This document shows positions 51,290 through 61,946 of a stretch of DNA of 64,000 bases, piece after piece. The notes under the pieces were generated by a model, which worked only from the letters and a program-made list of their open reading frames with translations, had not been told where the DNA came from and ran no database searches. The first letter of the stretch is position 1, and the number at the start of each line of letters is the position of its first letter. The DNA comes from Pseudoips prasinana (Eukaryota; Arthropoda; Insecta; Lepidoptera; Nolidae), in NCBI GenBank assembly GCA_951640165.1, contig OX621259.1:4774001-4838000 (forward strand). Direction: 5' to 3'. The position numbers and the translations under genes are program-made.

Positions 51290-51394
51290 AATGCGGGCGT
51301 TGTCTTAAAACAAAAATCGTAGTGCCCAAACGAATGAACGGATTACGATGCGGTTTTTTTTTAATTTTTTTAATATATAATTTCTCATAACTCG

Positions 51395-51602
51395 TGGAAC
51401 CGTGGAACTCGTGGAACCGACGGCCACTGGAGCAGAAAGGTTCACGTACCTAAAGACGCAACTTGGGCAGGCCTCCTACAAGGTGGACCGATCTTGTGAA
51501 AGTCACTGTTAGTCACTGAATTTGGATAGCTCAAGACCGGCTATTGAGGAGTTTTTGGGGAAGCCATTTGCCCAGCAGTAGACGTCTTTCGGCTGATATG
51601 AT
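51395..51602 (+). pseudogene. RTE-type LINE 3' end fragment
   Basis: CCGACGGCCACTGGAGCAGA, GGGCAGGCCTCCTACAAGGT and GTAGACGTCTTTCGGCTGAT correspond to the C-terminal codons and tail seen at 52900-53120. Several indels disrupt the frame. Confidence 0.7.
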
Positions 51603-51645
51603 AATATCTTTTGAGATACTAGGGTATTTTATATCGTCTGAAGTC

Positions 51646-51806
51646 GTTTTTTTTTGGTAAGGCATGGGGAATGCCTACGCATGCCACCGACTAAACCTAC
51701 ATGCCGTGGACTTCTCTTGGCGTCTAATGGGGGGAGCTCCGGGAACGCGGGTATGCTGCTCCGGTGCCCCCCTTTTGCACCATGTCTCAGATGTTTGGGA
51801 CAAGTA
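51646..51806 (-). mobile_element. 5'-truncated retroposon tail with 13-bp TSD
   Basis: The insert begins with a T run on the plus strand (A tail on minus) and contains CTAATGGGGGGAGCTCCGGG. The 13-mer ATCGTCTGAAGTC flanks it at 51633-51645 and 51807-51819. The source LINE family is not identified. 51820-52281 has nothing recognised. Confidence 0.75.
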
Positions 51807-52281
51807 ATCGTCTGAAGTCTGAGATTTTTTTATATCTGCTATTTGTATTTTTTAATATAAATCAATGCATCGCAAGGTTGTATAGGTTCACATTTCTATT
51901 TAAGTCTTCGAACGAAATAATGACCAAGTTTGGAGAAGAATAAAATTGGATTGTTAAGTGAATTTCTCTTTAATTTATTATGACGTGTCGAACGAATGAT
52001 TGGCAGCAGGAAAATGAAATTTGATGTAAAAATATGCTTCTAAAAATATTTCGATGGACCGTAGATGGGAGTATAAACGAAAGTAAACAATTTATGCTGC
52101 GGCGGTCTCGCTGATTTTCTGCAAATGGACACCGATTAAATTGTTACTAGGCGTCGTATTTTCCATTTAATTACATATTTCTTGTACGTTGGGACAGCAA
52201 ATTATTAAACACATTAGTGAATTGTATCCCTTTTTATATTATTTAATATATTTATTTTACCTTATTATAAAAATAATATAA

Positions 52282-52490
52282 TAATCATCATCATATCAGT
52301 CAAAGTACGTCCATAGATGGACAAAAGCCTCCCCGAAGAATGGAGGGATATGCCAGTCACGCTTGGCACATGGGTTGGCGATTGCAGTTTGATGGTCATA
52401 GTTCACAGAAAAACGCTGCTGCCCGTTCTCTGAAAGGTATTCCCTCGGCTACGCCCCCAGGGATGAGATGGGGTGATGATATTCTATGAC
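52282..52490 (-). repeat. Repeat U copy with ATC-type end
   Basis: ATCATCATCATATCAGTCAA, GGATATGCCAGTCACGCTTG and GATGAGATGGGGTGATGAT match repeat U in reverse orientation relative to 55198-55451. It is non-coding. Confidence 0.6.
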
Positions 52491-52531
52491 GTCACCACGC
52501 AGCTTAATAATACTTTATATAAAATACTACA

Positions 52532-52765
52532 ATTATTTACACGAGGCCACCTGATCCCAAACTTAGCAGAGCTTGTACTATGGATACCAGCTAACGGGTA
52601 TAATATATATACTTCCTGCTTACTTTTCTTTTGTAAATACATACTTTTATAGATAATTACACCCAGACTCAGGACAAACAGACATGTTTAGGCACACAAA
52701 AAATTGTCCTGGATGGGAATCGAACCAACGACCTGCGGCATGAAAGGTAAGCTTTAACGAGGGAG
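52532..52765 (-). mobile_element. SINE-A copy
   Basis: Reverse copy of the family: GATCCCAAACTTAGCAGAGC, ACACCCAGACTCAGGACAAA and GATGGGAATCGAACCAACGA. The outer tRNA-like head is truncated at about 52765. Confidence 0.75.
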
Positions 52766-52813
52766 ACGGAAGGCACAATTAACTTTGTAACAGTTTATAA
52801 TTGACTATTTATG

Positions 52814-53133
52814 GACTATGCTTAGAGTTTCCCTGCAAGATCGAGTCAGAAATGTTGAGATCCGCAGGCGAACCAAAGTAACCGACATAGACGTAAGAAT
52901 TGCCAAGCTGAAGTGGCAGTGGGCAGGGCACATAGCTCGTAGAGCCGACGGCCGCTGGGGCAGAAAGGTTCTCGAGTGGCGACCACGAACCGGAACACGC
53001 AGCGTGGGCAGGCCCCCTACAAGATGGACCGATAATCTTGTGTGGGTCGCTGGAAATCGCTGAAAACAGATCTTTGGGGGAGGCCTTTGTCCAGCAGTGG
53101 ACGTCTTTCGGCTGATATGATGATGATGATTTA
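52814..53133 (+). pseudogene. RTE-type LINE C-terminal fragment with complete 3' end
   Basis: MLRVSLQDRVRNVEIRRR, IAKLKWQWAGHIARRADG and RSVGRPPTRWTDNL are readable. It ends GTGGACGTCTTTCGGCTGAT followed by the GAT repeat. About 53137-53205 is a repeat U scrap. Confidence 0.8.
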
Positions 53134-53346
53134 ATGGTAGCTGACGGCATAGAATGTTACCACCACATCTCATTCCGCGGGGGGCGAGGAAGTGGTTCTG
53201 GCTAACATGAGTGCGAGTGAGTAATTTTATAGAATTTTGGAAAGTAATAACTTCTACAAGCATAAGATTATTTAGAAAAACAAAACAGCACTACTGCGGT
53301 TTCATTTTTCTAAATTATATTATTTTTGTAGAATTAAAAATCTATA

Positions 53347-53785
53347 CAACATGTAACGAGGGTGTATATCAGTTATCTGGTTTCCATAGTACAGGCTCTG
53401 CCAAGTTTGAGATCAGATGGCCGTGTGTAAATAATATCCCAGGATATTATTATTATATTATATATTACCCACATACTCAAACGCCCCAATTAGAATATTA
53501 TGTTGTTATCGTAATACATACACTGAATTTTTAATTTAACATTGCAATTTTCTAAATTAGTTTCTTCGAATTAAGTTTATTTATTTTGTATTGAATGGTG
53601 GAATTTTAAAAGTCTTATTACTTTGACTCACGGTCCATTAAAATTTGTTTTTATTGTACAGGGTTAATATGACAATAAATTACGTAGTTTTAATTATTTT
53701 GGAATAAGAAATTACCTATATTAAAAATAATATAATTCGATTCAGTAAACAAACTATTTTCAGGATGTATGTTAATTAAGTTAAT
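53347..53785 (+). mobile_element. MITE-1 copy with SINE-A tail inside
   Basis: Starts CAACATGTAACG; a SINE-A 3' part (about 53362-53457, TATCAGTTATCTGGTTTCCA to ATATCCCAGG) follows at once. MITE sequence resumes at about 53466 (CCACATACTCAAACGCCCC). The right terminus is eroded (GTATGTTAATTAAGTT). Confidence 0.65.
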
Positions 53786-54245
53786 TTAATTTATTATATA
53801 TAAAACGTTATTTTATGACGAGACCAGTATTTTACTCTGGCAATATAGATTTTTGTCACTAATACCGTTTCGTTTTTCTAAATAATCTTAAAGAATTTTC
53901 GTCATCTTTTTTTTTTTTTTTTTAACGGGACTAGTCCGTCCCTCTTACCCACCACTGCAACTCCTGTAAGCCAGGATCAACAGTGGCACACAATGAAATG
54001 ACACTGAGCGGTGAAGCTCAGGCATGTCCCGGGGAATCGCTTTAACTGTCTTGGATCCCGCAACGAATTTAATCAGAAACAGAAAAAAGGAGGAGTTAGA
54101 AAATGAATAGTTCCACTTCCCTCCAGAGCAAAGCGGGAGACAGAATGATGTAAAGAGGCTATAGCCTCATAAAATGAGAGATTTGCAACTAGAGAAGCCA
54201 GCTGCAAAAGCACCGAGGATCAATTTAAGGGTCCTAAGTGAGCTG

Positions 54246-57200
54246 TTATATTTGATTCCAATAGTAGGTATGGCAAAAACGCTTAAACGCACGGAAGTTG
54301 TTCCTTGTTGCTACAAGATCCGTATAATAAACTACTCCAGATATTGGTTGCAAGCTGTTTAACATAATATCACGCTGATTTTGCCAGAGATCACACTCCC
54401 ACAGGATGTGGTGAGCAGTTTGTTCATATTCGTTACTGGATGTTGAGCACAGACAGATTGGTGAAGATACTAATTTGAAACTATACAATTTACTTTTAAA
54501 ATTGCCGTGTCCGGTAAGAAATTGTGCAACACCATGGTCTATGATTAGCCAAGTTTTATTTAACCGTTCGCGTACGTCCAGAAAGAACTGGTGCAGATGG
54601 CGACCCTTGGTTGACGTATTCCATCTACATTGCCATTCATTTAGTAGTTCGTTATTTAAGTCAGCTATTGGCATAAATAGCCTGGTTATTTTCGCACGGT
54701 CGCGTAATGATAAGAAATCATTTTCTAAATTATCGCGCGTAGAATAATACATTGCTGCTCGTCTTTGTACTTCAAGATCAACCGGTAGTACACCCGCTAG
54801 GACAGGTAGGGCCTCTGTGCTCACTGTTCTATAGGCTTTACACAGAAATATCAACGCCAACCTCTGGCTTTGTAGTAATTTACGGCGAGCAGCTCCGATG
54901 GTAGCCCTATCAGCCCACACAGGCGAGCCGTAGCATATACACCCAAGATAGGTTGCCCCGTAAATGATTTTAAGAGTATTAAAAGAGAGGCCCCAGGTTG
55001 CCGTCGATATTCTTGTAAGTGCAAAAAAGTTTCGCTTAGCTTTTTCCCCAACTGATTTAATATGTTCTATAAACGAGAAATTCTTTTCTAAAACTAAACC
55101 CAAATAACAGGTTGATATTTTGCGTTTTACAGTAATATTATTAAGTTTTACGCCCGGGGGGGATTTTAGTTCACCTTTAAGAAGGAGTTGGTAGGTTACT
55201 GCTGTGTGGTGACGGCGACAAATATCGGAATCAGAATATCATCACCCCATCTCATCCCGTGGGGGGCGTAGAAGTCGACCCGAGGGAATATCTACCAGAG
55301 GATGGGCAGCAGCTTCCTTCTGAGTACTATGACCATCTTACTGCGATCGCCAACCCGCCTGCCAAGCGTGGCGATTATGGCATCTCCCCCCAAGACGATT
55401 CTTGAGGGAGGCTTGTCCAGCAGTGGACTCATTTAGCTGTAATGATGATGATGGTAGGTTTTATGAGGAGCAAATGTAAGGCGATTTCTTTTACCCCATT
55501 CACTTATCATACTTAAGCAAGTTTGAGCCAGATTTTCCAACTCTCTCCTGGAGTTACCCTGTATAAGTAAGAGGCCATCGTCGGCATATGCCGTTAGAGA
55601 GCAGCGTGATGGCAAGGGTAATGTCAAGAAGTCATCAAAACCCAAGTTCCAGAGATACGGCGCGAGCACTGAGCCCTGGGGGCAACCCATGGTTAACGAT
55701 TTAGTGACTCTGAAGTGACCAAGCTTAAGAGTTGCAGAGCCATGTACGAAATAAGATGTGATTATCGAATATATATTACTGTAACAACCGCGTAACTTAA
55801 GTTTTTGTAACAAAATTGGCCACCAAGTATTATCAAACGCCCCTGAAATATCTAGGAATATGGCCAAAACGTATTTACATTCGGACGAGTTTACAGCTTT
55901 CCTCACTGAGATAGCTGCGTCCACTGTCGATTTACCCGCAGTAAAACCAAATTGATTTCCGTGAAATTTTGGTCCTCCCGGCAGCAATCGCGGTACAATA
56001 AGTCGTTCTAGAAGCTTGCCTAAGGAAGGCAGTAACGTTATTGGTCGGTATGACTTAGGGTCTTCAGGCAGTTTATCGCCATTTTTTGGTATAATACGAA
56101 TAAAACCGCTGCGCCAAGAACGCGGAAAAGCCTCTTCAGATATGCAACGATTAAAAACTTTTAGTATTGAATCACTGGATTGTTTTGTGGCTTCTATTAT
56201 CATTTTGTTGGATATTTTATCTTCACCTGAAGCTTTGTTAACAGGTAGCGATTTCACAGTATTCATAAACTCATTAATTGTAGGAAGACTAGACATATAG
56301 GTAGCGGGTGGATTGTTTGCCCACTGTCTAATCTGCTTATGGTAGTCATTATCGTTCAAGGAACTATCATCAGGTATGAGCGAATTAAGTAAGGATTCCG
56401 TGGTCTCCTCTATGCCACTGGTGTAGGTATTATTGATTTTTATGTTTTGAATATAAGCTAAATCTATAGACCTATTTGCTTTAAACTCATGGTATAGGGG
56501 CGACCACGGGCCTTCTTTATCTAATTTATCGACTATTTTTCTAATAAGATTGCCTTTGGATTTCTCTATTGACGAGCGGTAACGTGAACGAGCTATTTTG
56601 AGATTTATATATGCATTATTTAAAACATCGCCTACAATTTTACGTTTTTTTAGTTTATTATATTTTTTACGTGTTCACCGAAATTCACATCGAACTTTAA
56701 TTAAGTAGTTATTCCACCAATCGCATCTTCGAATAATAGTGATAGGGACGCGGCCTATGGCAATATCGGCACAGTAGGTAAAAGTGTCCGACATCATTAC
56801 AGCACATTCCTCTGTTGTTAGTTCATCCCGGGTGAAATCCCTGGCATGCGCGGCAAAAAGAGCTCTGAAAAAATCTCAATCGGCCCCTTTGAGCCGATAT
56901 CTATAGTTACCGTAAATAGCCTTAGGTCTTTGTGCCAACCGAGGAACAAACTCGTACACGATTAAGCGGTGATCACTGGATGAAGCGTCAGGCAAAACAC
57001 GCCATCCATCTATTCGGACGTCTGAGCTTGAAATAGTGACGTCAATAAAAGATTCGCCAGTAGGGCTACAATAAGTAGGCGGTGCATCAGGAGTGTTATG
57101 TATTGATAGATTCATCTCAGCGACGAAATCTTCGACGGCGTTCCGCCGTTCTGTATCGCTTGAACGGTATTTGCCATACCATAACGTAGAGGATGCGTTA

Positions 57201-57586
57201 ACATCTGCGCCAATAATAATTTTGTGTCCTTTGAGGGACATCAAAACATGGCGCAAGTGATGTAAATGGGGACCGACAGGATCTGAATACTGAAAATAAC
57301 AGCTCACTACGTAAACTTTCCAGGATGGGGATGATATTTCAGCGACAGCACAGTGTGAGGTCATGAGGTTTCGCATAGCGCTTACCGTAAAATTAGTACG
57401 CGTTACGTAAATAGCAGCCCGTGATTTGTTGTCTAGCTGCACCAATTTATTTTTTAAACGCGCATATTGATATTGTTCTTGTACAAGCACTATATCTAAG
57501 TTGTATTCATTGACTAAAGTTTCCAACTCTGATGTCGCAATCCTATCGTTGTGAAGATTTAGCTGCCCTATTTTTAAGTAAGCCAT
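54246..57586 (-). pseudogene. R1-like LINE ORF2 (AP endonuclease, RT, C-terminal domain), disrupted
   Basis: Without the insert, the frame spans 1025 codons. Endonuclease: GQLNLHNDRIATSELETL, LVQEQY (catalytic Glu), GADVNASSTLWYG, SSSDHRLI (Asp/His pair). RT: KASGEDKISNKM, SYRPITLLPSLGKLLER, GFTAGKS, IFLDISGAFDN, MGCPQGSVLAPYLWN, AYADDGLLL. A C-terminal Cys/His region follows (CLCSTSSNEYEQTAHHILWEC). ORF2 starts one base after the ORF1 stop (TAATATG). Two in-frame TGA codons (codon 237 at 56876-56878 and codon 304 at 56675-56677) and the insert at 55198-55451 break it. The frame is otherwise kept throughout, so the decay is recent. Confidence 0.87.
55198..55451 (+). mobile_element. Repeat U, complete copy with 9-bp TSD inside ORF2
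   Basis: The 9-mer TGGTAGGTT is duplicated at 55189-55197 and 55452-55460. The insert starts ACTGCTGTGTGGTGACGGCG and ends in a GAT repeat (AATGATGATGA). The internal CCCATCTCATCCCGTGGGGG and GCCAAGCGTGGCGATTATGG are the family landmarks. The GAT end and flanking duplication suggest a retroposed unit related to RTE tails. As the best bounded copy, it defines repeat U. Confidence 0.8.
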
Positions 57587-57587
57587 A

Positions 57588-58907
57588 TTAATATTTGGTA
57601 TTTAGCACTAACTGCTCAAGTTTATGCTTAAATGTGGGGCAGTTGTCCGAGCCGCATTTGTGGTCGTGAGGTTTTTTATATGTTTTACACGATGCACAAA
57701 CTGGTTTAAATTCTGGGTCAATGTGGTGCTTACATGATTTTGTGGGATGTGCTTCTGCGCATAAGGCACGGGTAGGTAATTTATTACTACAGTACTTGAA
57801 AACATGCCCATATTGCTGGCAGTTTAAACACCGAACTACCTCTAAATCATCAATAAAGCGGCATTTAGCCCAGTCGATGAAAAGTTTTTCTTTAGTGCTG
57901 ACTAAATGTTTTCTAATCTCCGGTTCAAGCTCAATTCCCACCCACTTGCGCCCATTAGCTACGTTACGCTTGCGCACAATTTTAGTTTTAGACGTAAAAT
58001 CGTCTTCGCTGACTTTAAGATCACTATCTTTGATATTTTGCCTGTATAACGCCGTTAAAAAGACCTGGTCGTCCATTGACGACGGTATATCTTTTATAAG
58101 TATGCGCGGTCGTCGCCCGGATGGAGTTTGAAGTTTTAAACCCGCTGAACGAATGGCCTCGACAGAGCGAATTTTATTGAGTTGGGTTTCATTTGCCACT
58201 CGGAGTACAACGCCAGAATTGGAAGTTTTTTTAACGCCTACTATTTGAAAACCGTCGTCCGCGGGTTTTATAGCCTTCATAAGCGCTTCCTTGGTCGCCG
58301 ACGAAGTCGCGTACTCCGCTGATCGCTCAGCGGTGGGATACGCAATAATTGAAGGAACCGGTTTTCGCGTCTGTACTATGGGGGCGGCGGTTTTTTTCGG
58401 TAAACGCAGTTTTAATTGTTCTGCGTACGTAGGAATCTCAGAATTGGTTTTATTTACGCAAAGATCTAACTGACGTTCTGCGTTCGTCAATTTAGTTTCA
58501 TTGCATGAAGATTTAAGCGCAAGTAATGAAATAATACTGGTAAGGCGCTGCGTACAATCCATCACCGATAGCTTATTCGCGATATTCATACCCGAGTTGG
58601 AATCACTGACTAATTCGTTAACCTTTGACAGATAAACGGAAGCTTGTGTCACAAGATCGCAATAATTATATTCCGCACTGTTTGTATCGCTAATATTTAA
58701 TGAAGACGAATAATCGGATTGAGATCCCCGAAAACGTTTTATGTCCGATTCCTGTTGACCATCGGGAGTACAAAACGTCGGTGACGCATCGTCTAACACT
58801 CGTTTGTTGAAGCCCGAAGGGGGCGTTCTGGGAGTCTGTTTACTTCTCCCAAATACGTTTCGCCCTCTATCGGGGGGGACATCATTCATTTTTGACATGT
58901 TATTCAC
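57588..58907 (-). CDS. R1-like LINE ORF1 protein (nucleic-acid binding)
   Basis: 439 codons, no internal stop. The N-terminal 90 residues are polar and Ser-rich. The middle has a Lys-rich region (LRLPKKTAAPIVQTRK) and a compact domain with RILIKDIPSSMDDQVFLTAL that resembles the RRM-like part of other ORF1 proteins. The C-terminus has zinc knuckles: CLNCQQYGHVFKYC is canonical, the second (LCAEAHPTKSC) appears to have lost its first Cys, and CASCKTYKKPHDHKC follows. The protein would coat element RNA in the RNP. It ends one base before the ORF2 start, suggesting reinitiation. It looks intact apart from the second knuckle. Confidence 0.85.
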   Translation of the reverse strand: MNNMSKMNDVPPDRGRNVFGRSKQTPRTPPSGFNKRVLDDASPTFCTPDGQQESDIKRFRGSQSDYSSSLNISDTNSAEYNYCDLVTQASVYLSKVNELVSDSNSGMNIANKLSVMDCTQRLTSIISLLALKSSCNETKLTNAERQLDLCVNKTNSEIPTYAEQLKLRLPKKTAAPIVQTRKPVPSIIAYPTAERSAEYATSSATKEALMKAIKPADDGFQIVGVKKTSNSGVVLRVANETQLNKIRSVEAIRSAGLKLQTPSGRRPRILIKDIPSSMDDQVFLTALYRQNIKDSDLKVSEDDFTSKTKIVRKRNVANGRKWVGIELEPEIRKHLVSTKEKLFIDWAKCRFIDDLEVVRCLNCQQYGHVFKYCSNKLPTRALCAEAHPTKSCKHHIDPEFKPVCASCKTYKKPHDHKCGSDNCPTFKHKLEQLVLNTKY

Positions 58908-59227
58908 ACGAAATAAGCAAGCGCTTTAATGTAAACAGCACGATAACTAATTTAGCACGATAACAAGTAACTGTGACTATGACGCGGTACCCTCACAAGA
59001 AAAAAGTTAAACTTACTCACCGAACGATAATTTGAACAAAAATCCAGATATTACTTATTAAAACACTTGAAAAACTTACAGATTGTAGTATTTAGCACTA
59101 ACACTAAAGCTAGAAACAAAACACAGGTCACAAAACAATCACGAAATAGCAGAAAAATAATATTATTTCACAGCGAACCTCCGACGCACTGAGTCGTAGC
59201 GTAGCGGGAAGGGAAGTTTTCGTCATC

Positions 59228-60384
59228 TTCAAGAATTTTGTTTACTGAAGAATTGATTGCGTTTAAGCATGCGCCTTATGGTAAAGACGACCACAAAAAT
59301 TGAAGTAATTATTCCTTTGAACACTCTTTGTGAAAGAGTCAGTGTTTTAAAACGACTTGCATTTGAAGGTGTGAGCATACTAGGATACTTTACTACACTC
59401 ACTATTCAAGCTCACAATGCAGTACATAAATATAGTCACATATAATATTAATACATAACTTTATCGACTCAAATACCCTTTTAAATGATATATTAATATC
59501 TATAAATCCCATACATAATTACAAAGAAACATTCAAAAGAAATCTATAACTCTTTGCGAAATATGTCCATTTCAAAGAGCTGTCACTGGTAGACGGACTT
59601 TGTGAATATATTCGTTCTTTGACATTCCATTTTGGCGGCCTCACTTATTTTTTTTTAATTCTTTACTCTATACTCTTGACCATGGTGTTTCGATTCATAC
59701 CAATTAATCCCACAATTTGCCACAGGATGGCATTTATTTCAACTATTGAATGCGCGGGGTCTACCTGTCGCGGGGTCAAATGTACCCGTGGACGTTTTAG
59801 TCGTTAATTGCTAGTCTATCCGGGTAGTAAGAAAATACTAAAGTTGACAAAACCACACACAGATAATTTTCTTACAATTTGCCTTAACTTTCTGTATCAC
59901 CAGACTTTCTTCGACCTAGATTCTTTCTAGAATGGGAAGTGGTATTAAAAAGTAATAACGAAACTGTCATTATACGTCTGAAGTGCTCACCAAGAATAAT
60001 ATATGATTTATTGTTCTATTATTTGATTGTCTTGGTTGCGTGAGACACGCTATATTTCGTTGAGGGAAATCTTAAGCCTAAAGTTAATACTTATAAGACT
60101 GAAATATTAAATATACACTCAAATTATGTTACTCGATTATTTTGTTGTTTGTGAAACGATTTGTAAGATATTTTTTATTCGATTCAATGTTCGAATTGAA
60201 GTCGCAACTTTACTAACTGACTCATAGCGGTCGTCAATAAAAGAGTTATATTTAAAATAAATCCAATGGAAAATTTATAAAAAGTAAAATTTTGTTAATT
60301 TATATTGATAAAGACCGGTAGTTGTGGAAATCTTTGGGTCAGGCCTGATACGATGTTGAATTTTCAAAATATTATTTTTATGTC
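59228..60384. other. AT-rich; no gene or repeat recognised
   Basis: Short frames at 59257-59445 and 59619-59807 show no domain. This is the longest region without recognisable TE landmarks apart from 39.4-41.9 kb, so unique or anciently decayed sequence is likely. Confidence 0.4.
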
Positions 60385-60622
60385 CATTGGTTTTCACGCC
60401 GGAGGTAATGGGTTCGATTCCCTCCCAGGAAAGATATTTGTGTCAATGAACATGTCTGTTTGTCCTGAGTCTGGGTATTAAGTGTAAATACATACTTATA
60501 TAGATATATAAGTATGTATTTACAAAAAAAGTAAAATATGTATATAGTTTATCAGTTAACTGGGCTCCAAAGTACAAGCTCTGCTTAATTTGGGATCAGA
60601 TGACCGTAAATAAGGTCCGAGG
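60385..60622 (+). mobile_element. SINE-A copy
   Basis: Forward copy with B box GGTTCGATTCCC, core GTTTGTCCTGAGTCTGGG and tail CTGCTTAATTTGGGATCAGA, ending in an ATT repeat. The first part of the head is eroded. 60626-61015 shows no gene. Confidence 0.75.
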
Positions 60623-61015
60623 ATTATTATTATTATATTATTATAAAATATAATGGACTTCTGCCTCCAAGCAATAGTAGTTGTCGCCGTTAGTTAGAAG
60701 GTGTTTTCAATATGATTTAATCTTTCAAATGCAATTGTGAACATTTCTAGAAAACAAGGCAAGGGAATCCTGAATTTGTTGTGCCAGTGTATATCGTTCG
60801 TAGCCTAACGCAGAGCATTACCCCGGATTGGTAGAAAGATCGCTCGAGATCGTTCGAGAACCGCCGATAAAATTTATTATTTCCCCTTTTTTGGGATTTA
60901 AAATCAGTACTATTAAATTTATTGTGACATACATCGTACAGATACATTACTTGCAGCAGTGCTTTATATTTCAAATCTAAGTGCACCTCACTTTTTTGTT
61001 TTTAATGAAAAAGCA

Positions 61016-61203
61016 AGCCCGCATTCGGGAATTTAATCCCTGTGTCGCGGGGTACTTTACAAACATATAATAGACGGACACAAATTACATCCAGACTCAG
61101 AACAACTATTTATGGGTCACATAAATAGTTGTCCGGCGCGGGACTCAAACCCGCGACACGAAGAGGCAAGGCGACTGTCTAAGCCGCTGCGTCACACATG
61201 CAG
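61016..61203 (-). mobile_element. SINE-B copy, uninterrupted
   Basis: Minus-strand copy from CTGCATGTGTGACGCAGCGG (61203 end) through GGTTTGAGTCCCGCGCCGG to the GGGATTAAATTCCCGAATGC tail. It serves as reference for the split copy at 739-1121. Confidence 0.78.
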
Positions 61204-61422
61204 CAGTGTTAGGTGCTCAGTGCGGTGAAAGCATTTTAAATAATGCACGCAAAGGAAAAACTTCTTTTGCATTAATATTAATTAGTGCATTTAGCCGTCG
61301 TGAGAGTATTAATATACATAGCTCCGTAATGCATATACCATGTTTTTTTCGCTCGAATTAAGGTCTTATACGGGTACTAGTATATGGTTAATAATTGCGA
61401 GTATGTGATAAAAAGTGGCACC

Positions 61423-61553
61423 TTGTACAGACGCCAGCACATCAAGCTACCCCAATCTGTCAAATTTCCCCAATTGAAAGTGAACCTTATGCTTATGTGA
61501 CAAAGTGGAAAATCTATAAAAGAAATTTGACAGATTGGGGAAGTTAATATCTC
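61423..61553. mobile_element. MITE-3 copy, right end truncated
   Basis: TTGTACAGACGCCAGCACAT and the usual body up to GACAGATTGGGGAAGTTAAT, then the family sequence stops, so the right inverted terminus is lost. 61554-61946 is AT-rich with a short SINE-A tail scrap (61871-61897). Confidence 0.7.
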
Positions 61554-61946
61554 GCGACAAATATAATCGCATTCAAATGTAAAACTGGTTCAACATTTTA
61601 ATTAACGACTACTTTAAAAACGAAACCTTTGTATAAAATAAATTCTTCATAAATAAGCATAATTAAATTCTTAAGCGGGAAAATTTAAAAAGAATTTCTT
61701 AACTGCAAATTATGTGTCCAATGCACACACAAAATTCTGTGGCTGACATATTTCTGCAAAAGCTTGTGAACTTTAACGCCGACATTTCGTATTATAATGC
61801 TGTCTTAGCTTCTTACAGTTTCTTACAGTTGAAAGAATAAGTAGGCACAAAGGAAATAGTAGTATATGTAGTATATCAGTTATCTAGTTTCCATAGTATT
61901 TATTTTTATAATTATATTATTATTAGTTTATTTATAATAATAATAA

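Larger units (their letters stand above)
46203..51304 (+). mobile_element. SINE-B copy split by element X
   Basis: 46203-46360 carries the SINE head (B box GGTTCGATTCCC) and core, ending GACCCTGCTACACAGATA. 51277-51304 carries the end, TATTAGATTCAATAATGCGG. In the intact copy at 845-1020 these are adjacent (ACACAGGGATAAGATTCGAT), so about 4.9 kb was inserted at a TA. Confidence 0.75.
53907..59216 (-). mobile_element. Nearly complete R1-like LINE (copy B) with 11-bp TSD
   Basis: The 11-mer TTTTCGTCATC flanks the element at 53896-53906 and 59217-59227. On the minus strand the order is 5' UTR (59216-58908), ORF1, ORF2, a 3' UTR of about 310 bp, and an A tail (T run 53907-53923). A single foreign insert (55198-55451) is present. 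Two ORFs with an AP endonuclease and CCHC knuckles fit the R1/I group. The target is not rDNA, so it is not site-specific R1 itself. Confidence 0.9.

Noticed and set aside
52805..53263. 152-codon minus-strand ORF
   Set aside because: Antisense of an RTE C-terminal fragment joined to SINE and repeat sequence.
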